64,000 nucleotides of DNA from JAMXLO01 sp963812075 (GCA_963812075.1 CAWETN010000008.1:124001-188000), one strand, 5' to 3'. Counted from the first letter of the stretch, positions 24,960 through 33,449 are shown. Numbers and translations: made by a program. Notes: generated from the letters alone by a model not told the origin.

Positions 24960-25217
24960 ATGCAGACCCTCGTGCTGACCGTGCCGGAACTGGAGCGCGC
25001 CGCGCGCCAGTGGACCGCAGAGTTCCTGCACCAGGAACGGGCTGCCGCCGCGGTGGTGACGAGCCTGCGGCAGATGCAGGACAACGACCAGAGCCACCAG
25101 AGTATTATCCTGTTCGAGCGGGCGCCTGCCGCGGTGCTCATGCGCGTGCTTCAGCTAGGCGGCCATCCCTGGCTGGTGAGCGACCTCGTCATGCACGACC
25201 CGGCGGTCAGATACTGA
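24960..25217 (+). CDS. Small protein of unknown function, 85 residues
   Basis: No family recognised. The start is supported by GGAGGGG seven bases upstream. The protein is mixed helical, with LTVPELERAARQWTAEFLHQ at the N-terminus, a Gln/Asp/His-rich middle (RQMQDNDQSHQS) and a hydrophobic C-terminal third. No membrane segment or signal peptide is present. An FNR/FixK-type box 68 bases upstream suggests induction under low oxygen or by nitric oxide, which is the only functional hint. Divergent from the sirtuin gene. Confidence 0.55.
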   Translation: MQTLVLTVPELERAARQWTAEFLHQERAAAAVVTSLRQMQDNDQSHQSIILFERAPAAVLMRVLQLGGHPWLVSDLVMHDPAVRY

Positions 25218-25297
25218 CGCGCATCACGTCACCACGCGCGTTGGTCTGATCGATCGCCGTGCTGTAGGATCGCGGCAAGGGATTCTGGAGGAAACGC

Positions 25298-25633
25298 ATG
25301 CGCCGCCCGCTCCTGCTGCTGTTGCCAGCCATGCTCATGTACGTCCCGGTGTACGCCCAGGGCTATCCACCTCCGTATCCGCCGCCACCGGGGTATGCTC
25401 CGCCACCACCGGGGTACGCTCCACCGCCACCACCGGGGTACGCTCCGCCGCCGCCGGGGTACGCTCCGCCACTACCGCCGGGGTACGCTCCGCCGCCACC
25501 ACCCTACGCTCGCCGCGGACCCGGTGCCGGCCCAGCGTACAGCACGGAGAACTGCGGCACGCCCGATACGCCGAAGCCATGCCCGCCGATGCCCCGCGTT
25601 CCGCTGCCGTATTATCCGGCGAACCGGCCGTAG
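25298..25633 (+). CDS. Secreted proline/tyrosine-rich repeat protein
   Basis: A 111-residue protein with a signal peptide (LLLLLPAMLMYVPVYA-Q, cleavage near residue 20). The mature part consists mainly of repeats of the type PPPGYAPPP, encoded by a 21-base DNA repeat. The C-terminal 35 residues are different: a Cys pair in NCGTPDTPKPCPPM and a Pro-rich end. The start follows GGAGGAAA. Such proteins may be cell-surface linkers; no enzymatic role is expected. Followed after a gap of 49 bases by an MFS exporter gene. Confidence 0.7.
   Translation: MRRPLLLLLPAMLMYVPVYAQGYPPPYPPPPGYAPPPPGYAPPPPPGYAPPPPGYAPPLPPGYAPPPPPYARRGPGAGPAYSTENCGTPDTPKPCPPMPRVPLPYYPANRP
25384..25506 (+). repeat. Tandem 21-base repeat encoding PPPGYAP units
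   Basis: About five imperfect copies of CCGCCACCACCGGGGTACGCT lie in the coding frame of the secreted Pro-rich protein. One copy is three bases shorter, so copy length can change without breaking the frame. Confidence 0.8.
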
Positions 25634-25682
25634 CGCGTCCGACCGCGGCACGGAGCAGCCCGTCCAGCGCTGACATTGCCAG

Positions 25683-26903
25683 GTGCATAAAGCAGCAACG
25701 GCCCGACCCGCCGGCCGCCCCGCGTGGCTGATCGACAACGCTGACTTCTGGCGCCTCTGGTTCGTCGGGCTGGTGGTTTTCGTGGTCCGCTGGGTGGAGA
25801 CCGTCGCGGTCGGCGTGTTCGTCTACCAGGCCACCGGCTCCGCCTTCACGGTTGCCATGATGACGATGCTGCGCCTGCTGCCGATGGGTCTGTTCGGCGC
25901 GTTCCTGGGGGCGGCGGCCGAGAGGATGGAGCGGCGCACCACGCTCATCGTCGTCGTCGCCAGCATGGTGGCGACATCGCTCGTGCTGGCGGTGCTGGCG
26001 CACCTGCACCTGCTCGCGGTGTGGCATCTGGCCGTTGCGAGCTTCATCAACGGCATCGGCTGGGCGACCGACAATCCGGTGCGGCGGGTGATGATCGGCG
26101 AGGTGGTCGGCGCCGCGCAGATGGGTACCGCGATGTCGGTCGATGTCGGCGCCAACAACGCCAGTCGCATGGTGGGACCGACGATCGGCGGCCTGCTGCT
26201 CGCCTCCGTCGGCATCGACGGCGTGTTCACACTGAGCGTGGTGCTGTACGCGATCGCCGTGGTGGCCGCCTGCCGCGTGCGGTATCGCAACAGCTTCGCG
26301 CCCACCACGGCGGAGACGGTGCTGGCACGCATCGCCGAGGGCCTGCGGCTGGTGCGCGGCGATCGGCGGCTCATCGGGACGCTGACGGTCACAGTGATCT
26401 ACAACGTGTTCGGCTGGCCGTTCACCTCGATGGTGCCGGTGATCGGGCAGGACCAGCTGGGGCTCGGGCCCGAGGGCATCGGCATCCTGGCCAGCATGGA
26501 CGGCATCGGCGCCTTCGCCGGCGCTGTGCTGATGGCAATGTTCTGTCGTCCGAGCCTGTACCGCCACGTCTATGTCACCGGCGTGATGCTCTACCTGGTC
26601 ATGCTGACCGTGTTCGCGCTGGTGCCGCTGCCGGCGATCGCCGGTTCGGCGCTGCTGTTCACCGGGCTGGGCGGTGCGGGGTTCAGCATCATGCAGGCGA
26701 CGCTGGTGTACCTGTCCGCGCCGCCGGAGATGCGCAGCCGCATACTGGGTGTGCTGTCGGTCTGCATCGGCACGGGACCGGTCGGCTTCGTCGCACTGGG
26801 ATGGCTGGCGGATGCGATCGGCGCGCCCTGGGCGACGGCCGCGACGGGGCTGGCGGGGCTGCTGATGATGCTGCTCACGCGACCGCTATGGCGGGCGATC
26901 TGA
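25683..26903 (+). CDS. MFS exporter (EntS/TIGR00900-like)
   Basis: A 406-residue major facilitator with about twelve hydrophobic segments. It opens with NADFWRLWFVGLVVFVVRWVET (adjacent pieces), then a short cytoplasmic loop AAAERMERRT between helices 2 and 3, and a middle region SRMVGPTIGGLL. This topology matches the EntS/macrolide-exporter branch, so export of a small molecule is likely, but the substrate is unknown. Translation starts at GTG 25683 without a strong ribosome binding site. The methyltransferase gene begins 114 bases downstream. Confidence 0.85.
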   Translation: MHKAATARPAGRPAWLIDNADFWRLWFVGLVVFVVRWVETVAVGVFVYQATGSAFTVAMMTMLRLLPMGLFGAFLGAAAERMERRTTLIVVVASMVATSLVLAVLAHLHLLAVWHLAVASFINGIGWATDNPVRRVMIGEVVGAAQMGTAMSVDVGANNASRMVGPTIGGLLLASVGIDGVFTLSVVLYAIAVVAACRVRYRNSFAPTTAETVLARIAEGLRLVRGDRRLIGTLTVTVIYNVFGWPFTSMVPVIGQDQLGLGPEGIGILASMDGIGAFAGAVLMAMFCRPSLYRHVYVTGVMLYLVMLTVFALVPLPAIAGSALLFTGLGGAGFSIMQATLVYLSAPPEMRSRILGVLSVCIGTGPVGFVALGWLADAIGAPWATAATGLAGLLMMLLTRPLWRAI

Positions 26904-27017
26904 CGTCCGGTTTGCGGCGACCCGGAACGCGCGCACCACCAACCGCAGTTGCCTGCTTGTGGCGGCTGCGGAAAGGGCGCCATCTGCGTCACAGGCCGTT
27001 CATCGGAGAAATGCCGT

Positions 27018-27860
27018 ATGGCAAGTGCGCCCAACGCCGGACAGATCGAGTTCTGGAACAGCGCGGTGGCGCAGACCTGGGTCACGCAGCAGACTCGCCT
27101 GGACCAGTTGTTTCAACCGCTGACCCAGGTGCTGCTGGAGCACGCCGCGCCACGGGCGGGAGAACGCGCGATCGATATCGGCTGTGGCTGCGGCGCCACC
27201 GTGCTGGAATTGGCCCACCGGGTCGGGCCGGCGGGCCGCGTCCTCGGCATCGACATCTCCGCGCCGATGCTGGACCTCGCCCGCAAGCGCGTCGCGGACG
27301 CAGGCCTCAGCCAGGCCACGCTGGTGCGCGCCGACATGTCCACCTATGGCTTTACGCCGCAGGATTTCGATCTCGCCGTTTCGCGGTTCGGCGTGATGTT
27401 CTTCACCAATCCGGTGACGGCGTTCGCCAATCTGCACGGCGCGCTGCAGCCTGACGGGCGGCTGGTGTTCGCCTGCTTCCGTCCACTGTCGGAGAACCCT
27501 TGGGTGCTGGAGCCGTTGACGGCGGCGAAGCACCTGCTGCCCCCCAGCGCGCCGCCAGGCCCCGAAGAGCCCGGCCAGTTCGCCTTCGCCGATCCCGACC
27601 GCGTCCGGCGGATCCTGGCAGAAGCCGGCTTTCACGACATCGCTTTCGCCAGGCACGATCCGGTCATGAAACTCGGCAGTGCCGAGAGGGCGGCCGAGCT
27701 TTCGTGCCAGATCGGCCCGATCGCGCGCGCCCTGACCGACGCGCCTGACTCTCTCAAAACGGCCGTGCAGGATGCCCTGGTCGGCGCCTATCGTCGGCAC
27801 GAGGGACCGGACGGTGTCGTCTTCTCCGGGGGCAACTGGATTGTCTCAGCCAGGGTCTGA
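27018..27860 (+). CDS. Class I SAM-dependent methyltransferase (UbiE/Methyltransf_11-like)
   Basis: A 280-residue methyltransferase. Motif I is AIDIGCGCGATVLELA (near residue 50), followed by the acidic residue in LGIDISAPML, motif post-I RADMSTYGF, and the FDLAVSRFGVMFF strand. The C-terminal region is longer than in the smallest members and could form a substrate cap. The ATG at 27018, with GGAGAAATG before it, is preferred over the frame opening at 26949. It lies downstream of the MFS exporter, which suggests a modification-and-export pair, but nothing in the sequence shows the substrate. Confidence 0.82.
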   Translation: MASAPNAGQIEFWNSAVAQTWVTQQTRLDQLFQPLTQVLLEHAAPRAGERAIDIGCGCGATVLELAHRVGPAGRVLGIDISAPMLDLARKRVADAGLSQATLVRADMSTYGFTPQDFDLAVSRFGVMFFTNPVTAFANLHGALQPDGRLVFACFRPLSENPWVLEPLTAAKHLLPPSAPPGPEEPGQFAFADPDRVRRILAEAGFHDIAFARHDPVMKLGSAERAAELSCQIGPIARALTDAPDSLKTAVQDALVGAYRRHEGPDGVVFSGGNWIVSARV

Positions 27861-27931
27861 CCGAAGCGGAGGTCGTGCGCCACGCCACCAGCCTGCATTG
27901 AAGGGCAGGAACCCGTGAGGCAACGCGTCCG

Positions 27932-28354
27932 ATGAGTCACTTTACACCCATATCCTCCCTGCTCGGCGGTCTGTTGATCGGCCTTGCGGCCGCCGTCCTC
28001 TGGCTGGCCAATGGTCGGATCGCCGGTATCAGCGGCATCGTCGGCGCCCTGCCGTCCGCGCGCTCCGGCGACGTCGCCTGGCGCGTCGCATTCCTGGGCG
28101 GGCTGATCGTCTCGCCGTTGCTCTGGGCCGCGCTGGCCGGCCCGCCCGTCGTCAGCCTCGAGGCATCGCTACCCACCGTCATTGCCGGGGGCTTGCTGGT
28201 GGGGTTCGGCACCAGGCTTGGCGGCGGCTGCACCAGCGGTCACGGCGTCTGTGGTCTGGCGCGCTTCTCGCGGCGTTCCATCGTCGCGACATGCGTCTTC
28301 ATGGTCGCCGGCTTCGCCACGGTGTTCGTCGCGCGCCACGTCGTCGGGAGCTGA
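27932..28354 (+). CDS. YeeE/YedE-family membrane protein, N-terminal half
   Basis: A 140-residue membrane protein with four predicted helices and the family signature GGGCTSGHGVCGLARFSRRS near residues 97-116. YeeE/YedE proteins move sulfur compounds such as thiosulfate, with the conserved Cys residues taking part. In this arrangement the protein is split into two small subunits; the partner begins four bases after the stop. Sulfur transport is known for the family and inferred here. No sulfurtransferase, TusA or thiosulfate gene lies next to it. Confidence 0.88.
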   Translation: MSHFTPISSLLGGLLIGLAAAVLWLANGRIAGISGIVGALPSARSGDVAWRVAFLGGLIVSPLLWAALAGPPVVSLEASLPTVIAGGLLVGFGTRLGGGCTSGHGVCGLARFSRRSIVATCVFMVAGFATVFVARHVVGS

Positions 28355-28358
28355 GCGG

Positions 28359-28814
28359 ATGGCACGGCTCGCCATCGCCCTGATCGCCGGCATCCTGTTC
28401 GGACTTGGTCTGACCATTTCGCACATGGTCGATCCCGCCAAGGTGCTGGGGTTCCTCGATCTCGCCGGCGACTGGGACCCAAGCCTCGCCCTGGTCATGC
28501 TGGGGGCGCTGGCCGTGATGGCGCCCGCCTACGCCGCGTCGCGGCGGCTCGCCGCGCCATTCTGCGCCGATCGGTTTGCGCTGCCACCCAGCGCGCAGGT
28601 CGATCGCCGTCTATGCGTTGGCGCGCTGCTGTTCGGCATCGGCTGGGGGCTGGTCGGCTACTGCCCCGGTCCGGCGCTCGCCTCGATCGGCTTCGGCGGC
28701 AGTCGCACGCTGCTGTTCGTCGTGGCGATGCTGTTCGCGATGGCGGTGTTCGCTGGCGTCAATCGAGATCGAGCGCCATCAGCTCTTCGTCATGGAAGCG
28801 CCCGGCCACTTTGA
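28359..28814 (+). CDS. YeeE/YedE-family (DUF6691) membrane protein, C-terminal half
   Basis: The 151-residue partner of the preceding gene, with helices at about 4-22, 43-62, 85-103 and 118-135. It contains the signature LVGYCPGPALASIGFGG, the second Cys site of the family. It opens with MARLAIALIAGILFGLGL. The C-terminal stretch NRDRAPSALRHGSARPL runs 56 bases into the convergent acetyltransferase gene and has no family similarity that I can see, so the functional stop may have been moved by that neighbour. Confidence 0.85.
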   Translation: MARLAIALIAGILFGLGLTISHMVDPAKVLGFLDLAGDWDPSLALVMLGALAVMAPAYAASRRLAAPFCADRFALPPSAQVDRRLCVGALLFGIGWGLVGYCPGPALASIGFGGSRTLLFVVAMLFAMAVFAGVNRDRAPSALRHGSARPL

Positions 28815-29262
28815 GCGAGCGCCGTTCGACGCCGTAGATGCTGAAACCCATGCGCCGGTAGAGACGCTGTGCCGGCACGTTACCGATGGTCACCGAAAGC
28901 TGCAGCACCACCGCGCCCGCCTCGCGCGCGCCGGCGATCACCGCCTGGACCAGGTGCTCCGCGAGGCCGCCGCGGCGATGCGCAGCCTCGACGTACATGC
29001 TGAACAGGTACGCCTTGTGCCGCTCCTTCGCGCCCTGTCGTATGGCGAGGCCGGCGAGCCCCACCAGCGCGCCGCCGCTGAATCCCCCGAAGCGCGTGAT
29101 ACCCGTCGTCCCCAGCCGCTCCGCGAACTGGCCGCGGTCCAGCGCCACCTCATCCTCGTACGCCGAGCCGAACGCCGCGGGATGCCGCCGCAGCGCGTCA
29201 AGCCGGATTCGGCGGAATTCGTCGACATCGGCCACTGTCAGTGCGCGAACCTCGCAGATCAT
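28759..29262 (-). CDS. GNAT-family N-acetyltransferase
   Basis: A 167-residue GNAT protein. The acetyl-CoA binding motif A is in the LFSMYVEAAHRRGGLAEHLV region (two adjacent pieces), where the usual Q/RxxGxG/A appears as RRGGLA. Motif B is LSVTIGNVPAQRLYRRMGF. The first strand, VRALTVADVDEFRRIRLDAL, is typical of the family. The start at 29262 overlaps the stop of coaBC by four bases (ATGA). It is therefore probably translated together with coaBC. Substrate unknown. Confidence 0.88.
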   Translation of the reverse strand: MICEVRALTVADVDEFRRIRLDALRRHPAAFGSAYEDEVALDRGQFAERLGTTGITRFGGFSGGALVGLAGLAIRQGAKERHKAYLFSMYVEAAHRRGGLAEHLVQAVIAGAREAGAVVLQLSVTIGNVPAQRLYRRMGFSIYGVERRSLKVAGRFHDEELMALDLD

Positions 29263-30473
29263 CGCAGCGCCGCCGCGATGCGCGCGGCCAGCCGGCGCGC
29301 CACCTCCTGCTTCGCGAGAAGCGGCCACTCCTCGACGCCGTCGGCCGTGATCAGGTGAACCGCGTTCGTCTCGCCGCCCATGATGCCGGTTGCCGGCGAG
29401 ACGTCGTTGGCGACGATCCAGTCGGCGTTCTTCCTGGTGCGCTTGGCCTGGGCGTTGGCCAATAAGTCGTCGGTTTCGGCGGCAAAGCCGATCACCAGAC
29501 GCGGACGCCGTGGACCCTTCTCGGCGATCGTCGCCAGGATGTCGGGGTTCGCGACCAGTTCCAGCGCCGGCGGCGCCGCGCCCGGCTGCTTCTTGATCTT
29601 CCCCGTGGCGGCATGCGCGACGTGCCAGTCGGCAACCGCGGCGGCGAACACCGCGACATCCGCCGGCAGCGCCGACCGGCACGCCTCCAGCATCTGCTGC
29701 GCACTCTCCACCCGCTGCACCGTGACCCCGGCAGGATCCGGCACCGCCACCGGCCCGCTCACCAGCGTGACCCGCGCGCCAAGATCCGCAAGCGCGACGG
29801 CGATCGCATGGCCCTGGCGCCCGCTGGAGCGGTTGGCGATGTAGCGCACCGGATCGATCGGCTCATGCGTCGGGCCGCTGGTGACCAGCGCGTGGCGGCC
29901 GGCCAGCGGGCGTTCGGACGACAGCAGCGCCTCGATCGCCGCCAGAATGGCGGGCGGTTCGGCCAGCCGTCCCGGCCCGTACTCGTTGCAGGCCATCGCG
30001 CCTTCGTCCGGGCCTACCACGTGGATGCCGCGCGCGACCAGCAGCGCCATGTTGGCGACGGTCGCGGCATGCTGCCACATCCGCACATTCATCGCCGGCG
30101 CCACCAGCACCGGCTTGTCGGTCGCCAGCAACAGCGTGGACGCGAGGTCGCCGGCAAGGCCCGCCGCCATCTTCGCCAGGATGTCCGCCGAGGCGGGCGC
30201 GACCACGACCAGATCGGCGCTGCGCGAGAGCTGGATGTGGCCCATCTCGCTTTCATCGGTGAGCGAGAACAGGTCGGTGTAGACCTTGCTCTCGCTCAGG
30301 GCCTGGAGCGAGAGCGGGGTGACGAACTGCGCCCCCGCGCTGGTCAGCACGCAGCTGACGCCGCAGCCACGGCCGCGCAGCAGGCGGATCAGCTCGAGCG
30401 CCTTATACGCTGCGATGCCGCCCGACACGATCAACAGCACGCGCTTCGAGGTGAGGTCAGTCACAACCGCCAT
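29259..30473 (-). CDS. coaBC: Bifunctional phosphopantothenoylcysteine synthetase/decarboxylase (CoaBC)
   Basis: Makes 4'-phosphopantetheine from phosphopantothenate, cysteine and CTP in coenzyme A synthesis. The first 190 residues are the FMN-dependent CoaC domain (VLLIVSGGIAAYK, the PAMNVRMW clamp and the catalytic-Cys segment DEGAMACNEYGPGRL). From about 195 follows the CoaB synthetase domain, with TSGPTHEPIDPVRYI and NRSSGRQGHAIA. The 404-residue length is normal. It overlaps ubiE upstream by 13 bases and GNAT downstream by four, forming a tight three-gene operon. The ubiB gene that often separates ubiE from coaBC in alphaproteobacteria is missing. Confidence 0.95.
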   Translation of the reverse strand: MAVVTDLTSKRVLLIVSGGIAAYKALELIRLLRGRGCGVSCVLTSAGAQFVTPLSLQALSESKVYTDLFSLTDESEMGHIQLSRSADLVVVAPASADILAKMAAGLAGDLASTLLLATDKPVLVAPAMNVRMWQHAATVANMALLVARGIHVVGPDEGAMACNEYGPGRLAEPPAILAAIEALLSSERPLAGRHALVTSGPTHEPIDPVRYIANRSSGRQGHAIAVALADLGARVTLVSGPVAVPDPAGVTVQRVESAQQMLEACRSALPADVAVFAAAVADWHVAHAATGKIKKQPGAAPPALELVANPDILATIAEKGPRRPRLVIGFAAETDDLLANAQAKRTRKNADWIVANDVSPATGIMGGETNAVHLITADGVEEWPLLAKQEVARRLAARIAAALR

Positions 30474-31216
30474 CCCGAATGGATCGCCGCGATCCCGCCC
30501 GACAGATTGCGCACCTCGACGCGCACAAATCCCGCCGCGCGCAGCATGCCCGCCAGCGTCTCCTGATCAGGGAACATCCGGATGCTCTCCGCCAGGTACC
30601 GATAGCTCGCTTCGTCCCGCGCCACGCAGCGGCCCAGCATCGGCAGCACGCGGAACGACCAGGCGTCATACAGCGGCCGCAGCAGCGCCATCTGCACCTG
30701 CGAGAACTCCAGGCAGAAGAACCGCCCGCCCGGCCGCAGCACGCGCCGCGCCTCGGCCAGCACCGCGGCTTTCTCGGTGCAGTTGCGCAGTCCGAACGCA
30801 ATCGACACGCGGTCCACCGCGCGGTCCGGCAGCGGCAGCCTTTCGGCATCCGCCACCAGCAGCGACACCCCGCCGATCAGCCCACGCGACAGCGCCCGAT
30901 CATGCGCCACCTGCAGCATCGCGGCGTTGACGTCGCTCAGCACCGCCGGCCCACCGCCCTGCTCCAGCCAGCCCAGCCCCACGTCGCCGGAACCCGCTGC
31001 CAGGTCCAGCAACGTGCGGCGTGGTGACGGGTCCAGCGCCGTCAGCAGCACGTGCTTCCACGCACGGTGCACGCCCAGCGACATCAGGTCGTTCATCAGG
31101 TCGTAGCGCGGCGCCACGCTGTCGAAGACTGCGCGCACCATGCCGCGCTTCGCCGCGCGCGGCACCTGGCGGAAGCCGAAATCAGCGGTGTCGGGGTTGT
31201 CGCTCATCCGGCCCAC
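30461..31216 (-). CDS. ubiE: Demethylmenaquinone/ubiquinone methyltransferase (UbiE)
   Basis: A 251-residue C-methyltransferase of ubiquinone synthesis. The UbiE markers are VRAVFDSVAPRYDLMNDLMS in the first 45 residues, motif I LLDLAAGSGDVGL, the VSIAFGLRNCTEKAAVL segment, and a C-terminal GGIAAIHSGWRL. The opening segment FGFRQVPRAAKRGMVRAVF is typical of alphaproteobacterial UbiE. It is the first gene of the ubiE-coaBC-GNAT operon and is divergent from mutM with a 20-base gap, a conserved arrangement in this class. Confidence 0.95.
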   Translation of the reverse strand: MGRMSDNPDTADFGFRQVPRAAKRGMVRAVFDSVAPRYDLMNDLMSLGVHRAWKHVLLTALDPSPRRTLLDLAAGSGDVGLGWLEQGGGPAVLSDVNAAMLQVAHDRALSRGLIGGVSLLVADAERLPLPDRAVDRVSIAFGLRNCTEKAAVLAEARRVLRPGGRFFCLEFSQVQMALLRPLYDAWSFRVLPMLGRCVARDEASYRYLAESIRMFPDQETLAGMLRAAGFVRVEVRNLSGGIAAIHSGWRL

Positions 31217-31236
31217 CTATAGCGTGCCGCCCGCCC

Positions 31237-32076
31237 ATGCCGGAACTCCCTGAGGTCGAGACCGTGATGCGAGGCCTCCGCGAGCGGCTGGAAGGCCGCG
31301 TCATCGTGCGCGCCATGACGCACCGTCCTGACCTGCGCTGGCCACTGCCCGAGAACCTGCAGACCCGCCTGACCGGCGCCCGCGTCACCGGCTTCCGTCG
31401 GCGCGGCAAGTACATCCTGATGCGCCTGGCCGGCGGCGATTCCGTTCTGCTGCATCTTGGCATGTCCGGCCGCATCGTGCTGACGCCGCTGCGGCCGAAC
31501 CAGCCGACGCCGCACGAGCACATGGTGCTGGAAACGGACGATGGGTGCCGCCTGGGCTTCGTCGATCCGCGCCGCTTCGGCTCGGTGGACCTGGTGCCGA
31601 CCCGCGCGGAGGAACGGCACAGGCTGCTCGCCGGCCTGGGCCCCGAGCCGCTCGACGGCGGGTTCACTGCCGCCGTGCTGTCGGCGGCGCTGGCCGGCAA
31701 GCGCACGCCGATCAAGGCGGCGCTGCTGGACCAGAAGGTGGTCGCCGGCCTGGGCAACATCTATGTCTGCGAGGCGCTGTACCGCGCCCGGCTCAGCCCG
31801 CAGCGCTCGGCGCACACCATCCCGGGCGCGCGCGCCGAACGCCTGGTGCCGGCGATCAAGGACACTTTGCACGAGGCGATCGAGGCCGGCGGATCATCGC
31901 TGCGCGACTACGTGCAGCCGGACGGCGAGCTGGGCTATTTCCAGCACGCCTGGAAGGTCTATAGCCGCGAGGCCGAACCATGCGACCGCTGCCCGGGGCG
32001 CCCCGCCTGCCCGGGCGTCCGCCGCATCACCCAATCGGGCCGCAGCACCTTCTATTGCCCGCGGACCCAGCGCTAG
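31237..32076 (+). CDS. mutM: Formamidopyrimidine-DNA glycosylase (MutM/Fpg)
   Basis: Excises 8-oxoguanine and formamidopyrimidines from DNA. The N-terminal catalytic Pro follows Met (MPELPEVETVMRGL), with the catalytic Glu next to it. The helix-two-turn-helix is GNIYVCEALYRARLSP. The C-terminal zinc finger is unusual: CDRC, then an extra Cys in RPACPG, and GRSTFYC-PRTQR, where the usual last Cys is Thr. The spacing C-x2-C-x5-C-x15-C could replace the common C-x2-C-x16-C-x2-C. The 279-residue length is normal. The enoyl-CoA hydratase gene follows after 17 bases. Confidence 0.94.
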   Translation: MPELPEVETVMRGLRERLEGRVIVRAMTHRPDLRWPLPENLQTRLTGARVTGFRRRGKYILMRLAGGDSVLLHLGMSGRIVLTPLRPNQPTPHEHMVLETDDGCRLGFVDPRRFGSVDLVPTRAEERHRLLAGLGPEPLDGGFTAAVLSAALAGKRTPIKAALLDQKVVAGLGNIYVCEALYRARLSPQRSAHTIPGARAERLVPAIKDTLHEAIEAGGSSLRDYVQPDGELGYFQHAWKVYSREAEPCDRCPGRPACPGVRRITQSGRSTFYCPRTQR

Positions 32077-32093
32077 CCACAGGAGAGCCATCG

Positions 32094-32873
32094 ATGGCCG
32101 ACTTCCAGAACATCATCGTCGAGACGCATGGCCGGGTCGGGCTGATCCGGCTGAACCGCCCCGCCGCGCTGAACGCGCTGTGCGACGCGCTGATGGAAGA
32201 ACTGGGCAGCCAGCTGCTGGCGTTCGACGCTGATCCGGGCGTCGGCGCCATCGTGCTGACCGGCAACGAGCGTGCGTTCGCCGCCGGCGCCGACATCAAG
32301 GAGATGAAGGACCGCACCCACCCCGAGGCGGCGCTCGACGATTTCATCGGTCGCCGCTGGGAGACAGTGCTGAAGGTGCGCAAGCCGGTGATCGCCGCGG
32401 TGGCGGGTTTCGCGCTGGGCGGCGGCTGCGAGCTGGCGATGATGTGCGACTTCATCCTCGCTGCCGACACCGCGAAATTCGGCCAGCCGGAGATCAACCT
32501 GGGCGTGCTGCCCGGCGCCGGCGGCACCCAGCGGCTGACCCGCGCGGTGGGCAAGTCGAAGGCGATGGACATGATCCTGACCGCGCGGATGATGGACGCG
32601 GCCGAGGCGGAGCGTGCCAACCTGGTGTCGCGCGTGTTCCCTGCCGACCAACTGCTGCCCGAGGCGCTGAAGATCGCCGCGCGCATCGCCGAACTGTCGC
32701 CGGTCGCGGTCGCGTTCGCCAAGCAGGCGGTGAACCGGGCGTTCGAGACCACGCTGATCGAGGGCGTGCGGCACGAGCGCGCGCTGTTCATGTCGCTGTT
32801 CGGCACGCACGATCAGCGCGAGGGCATGGCGGCGTTCGCCGAGAAGCGGAAGCCAGCGTTCCGGCTGGGGTAA
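32094..32873 (+). CDS. Enoyl-CoA hydratase
   Basis: A 259-residue crotonase-fold enzyme adding water to 2-enoyl-CoA in fatty-acid or amino-acid breakdown. The oxyanion-hole segments are AFAAGADIKEM (about 62-72) and AGFALGGGCELAMMCD (about 106). The second catalytic Glu lies in FGQPEINLGVLPGAGGTQRL near residue 132; the first is in GGCELAMM. All features of short-chain enoyl-CoA hydratase (PaaF/FadB-like) are present. CAGGAGAG precedes the start. It lies downstream of mutM, as commonly seen in Acetobacteraceae and relatives, without a functional connection. Confidence 0.93.
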   Translation: MADFQNIIVETHGRVGLIRLNRPAALNALCDALMEELGSQLLAFDADPGVGAIVLTGNERAFAAGADIKEMKDRTHPEAALDDFIGRRWETVLKVRKPVIAAVAGFALGGGCELAMMCDFILAADTAKFGQPEINLGVLPGAGGTQRLTRAVGKSKAMDMILTARMMDAAEAERANLVSRVFPADQLLPEALKIAARIAELSPVAVAFAKQAVNRAFETTLIEGVRHERALFMSLFGTHDQREGMAAFAEKRKPAFRLG

Positions 32874-32958
32874 TTCCGGGAATGTCGGGGCTCAAACTCC
32901 TGGTTGATCGGTGAGGGACGCGCTGCAGATCATCCTCAGATGAACGGAGGAGGATGTC

Positions 32959-33336
32959 ATGGCGTGGTTCGATGATCTGAAGGCGGCGATCCCGGGGTAT
33001 TATCCGGCGGGCGGGCTGCCCAACGTGGTCGGGTATCTGCGCGGCGCGAAAGACCCAGGCGTCTGGCGCAACATGGAGCAGGTCGGCAATCGCAACCAGA
33101 TGATCATCCTGGGCAGCAGGCCGCCGGGTCCGCAGGACTGGCTCGCGGCCGGCGTTGCTCAGCGGGGCAGCGATCAAACCATCACGCTGACCGATCTTGC
33201 GGGATTCATTGTGCTCTACGGCGGTTTCGTCCGGCGCCCATGGGGCAAGATCTATGTGCTTGATGCCGAGGCTTTGCAGCACTTCCCGGCGCAACTCGCG
33301 TCCTGGAGGAGCAACTACAAGCCGCCGGCGCCGTGA
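32959..33336 (+). CDS. Hypothetical protein, 125 residues
   Basis: No family recognised. The start is well supported by GGAGGAGG six bases upstream. The sequence is hydrophilic with many Gly, Pro and Trp residues (MAWFDDLKAAIPGYYPAGGL at the N-terminus, VGNRNQMIILGSRPPGPQDW in the middle) and a hydrophobic patch LAGFIVLYGGFV. No signal peptide or membrane helix is evident. It ends four bases after the longest possible start of the next gene, in which a later start is preferred, so the two are close neighbours on the same strand. Confidence 0.6.
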   Translation: MAWFDDLKAAIPGYYPAGGLPNVVGYLRGAKDPGVWRNMEQVGNRNQMIILGSRPPGPQDWLAAGVAQRGSDQTITLTDLAGFIVLYGGFVRRPWGKIYVLDAEALQHFPAQLASWRSNYKPPAP

Positions 33337-33449
33337 ACGGACAAATAGGCCAGCGCGCGGTTCCTGCGGTCCGATCTCTCACCGATTCGTGTTGCGAGAC
33401 GAATCGATCCGACGGCGATAGGCTGATTGCGAGTCGGTGGAGTCAAAGC

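Noticed and set aside
25384..25506. Possible CRISPR-like array
   Set aside because: The 21-base units are directly adjacent, without spacers, and encode PPPGYAP repeats in frame in a secreted protein.
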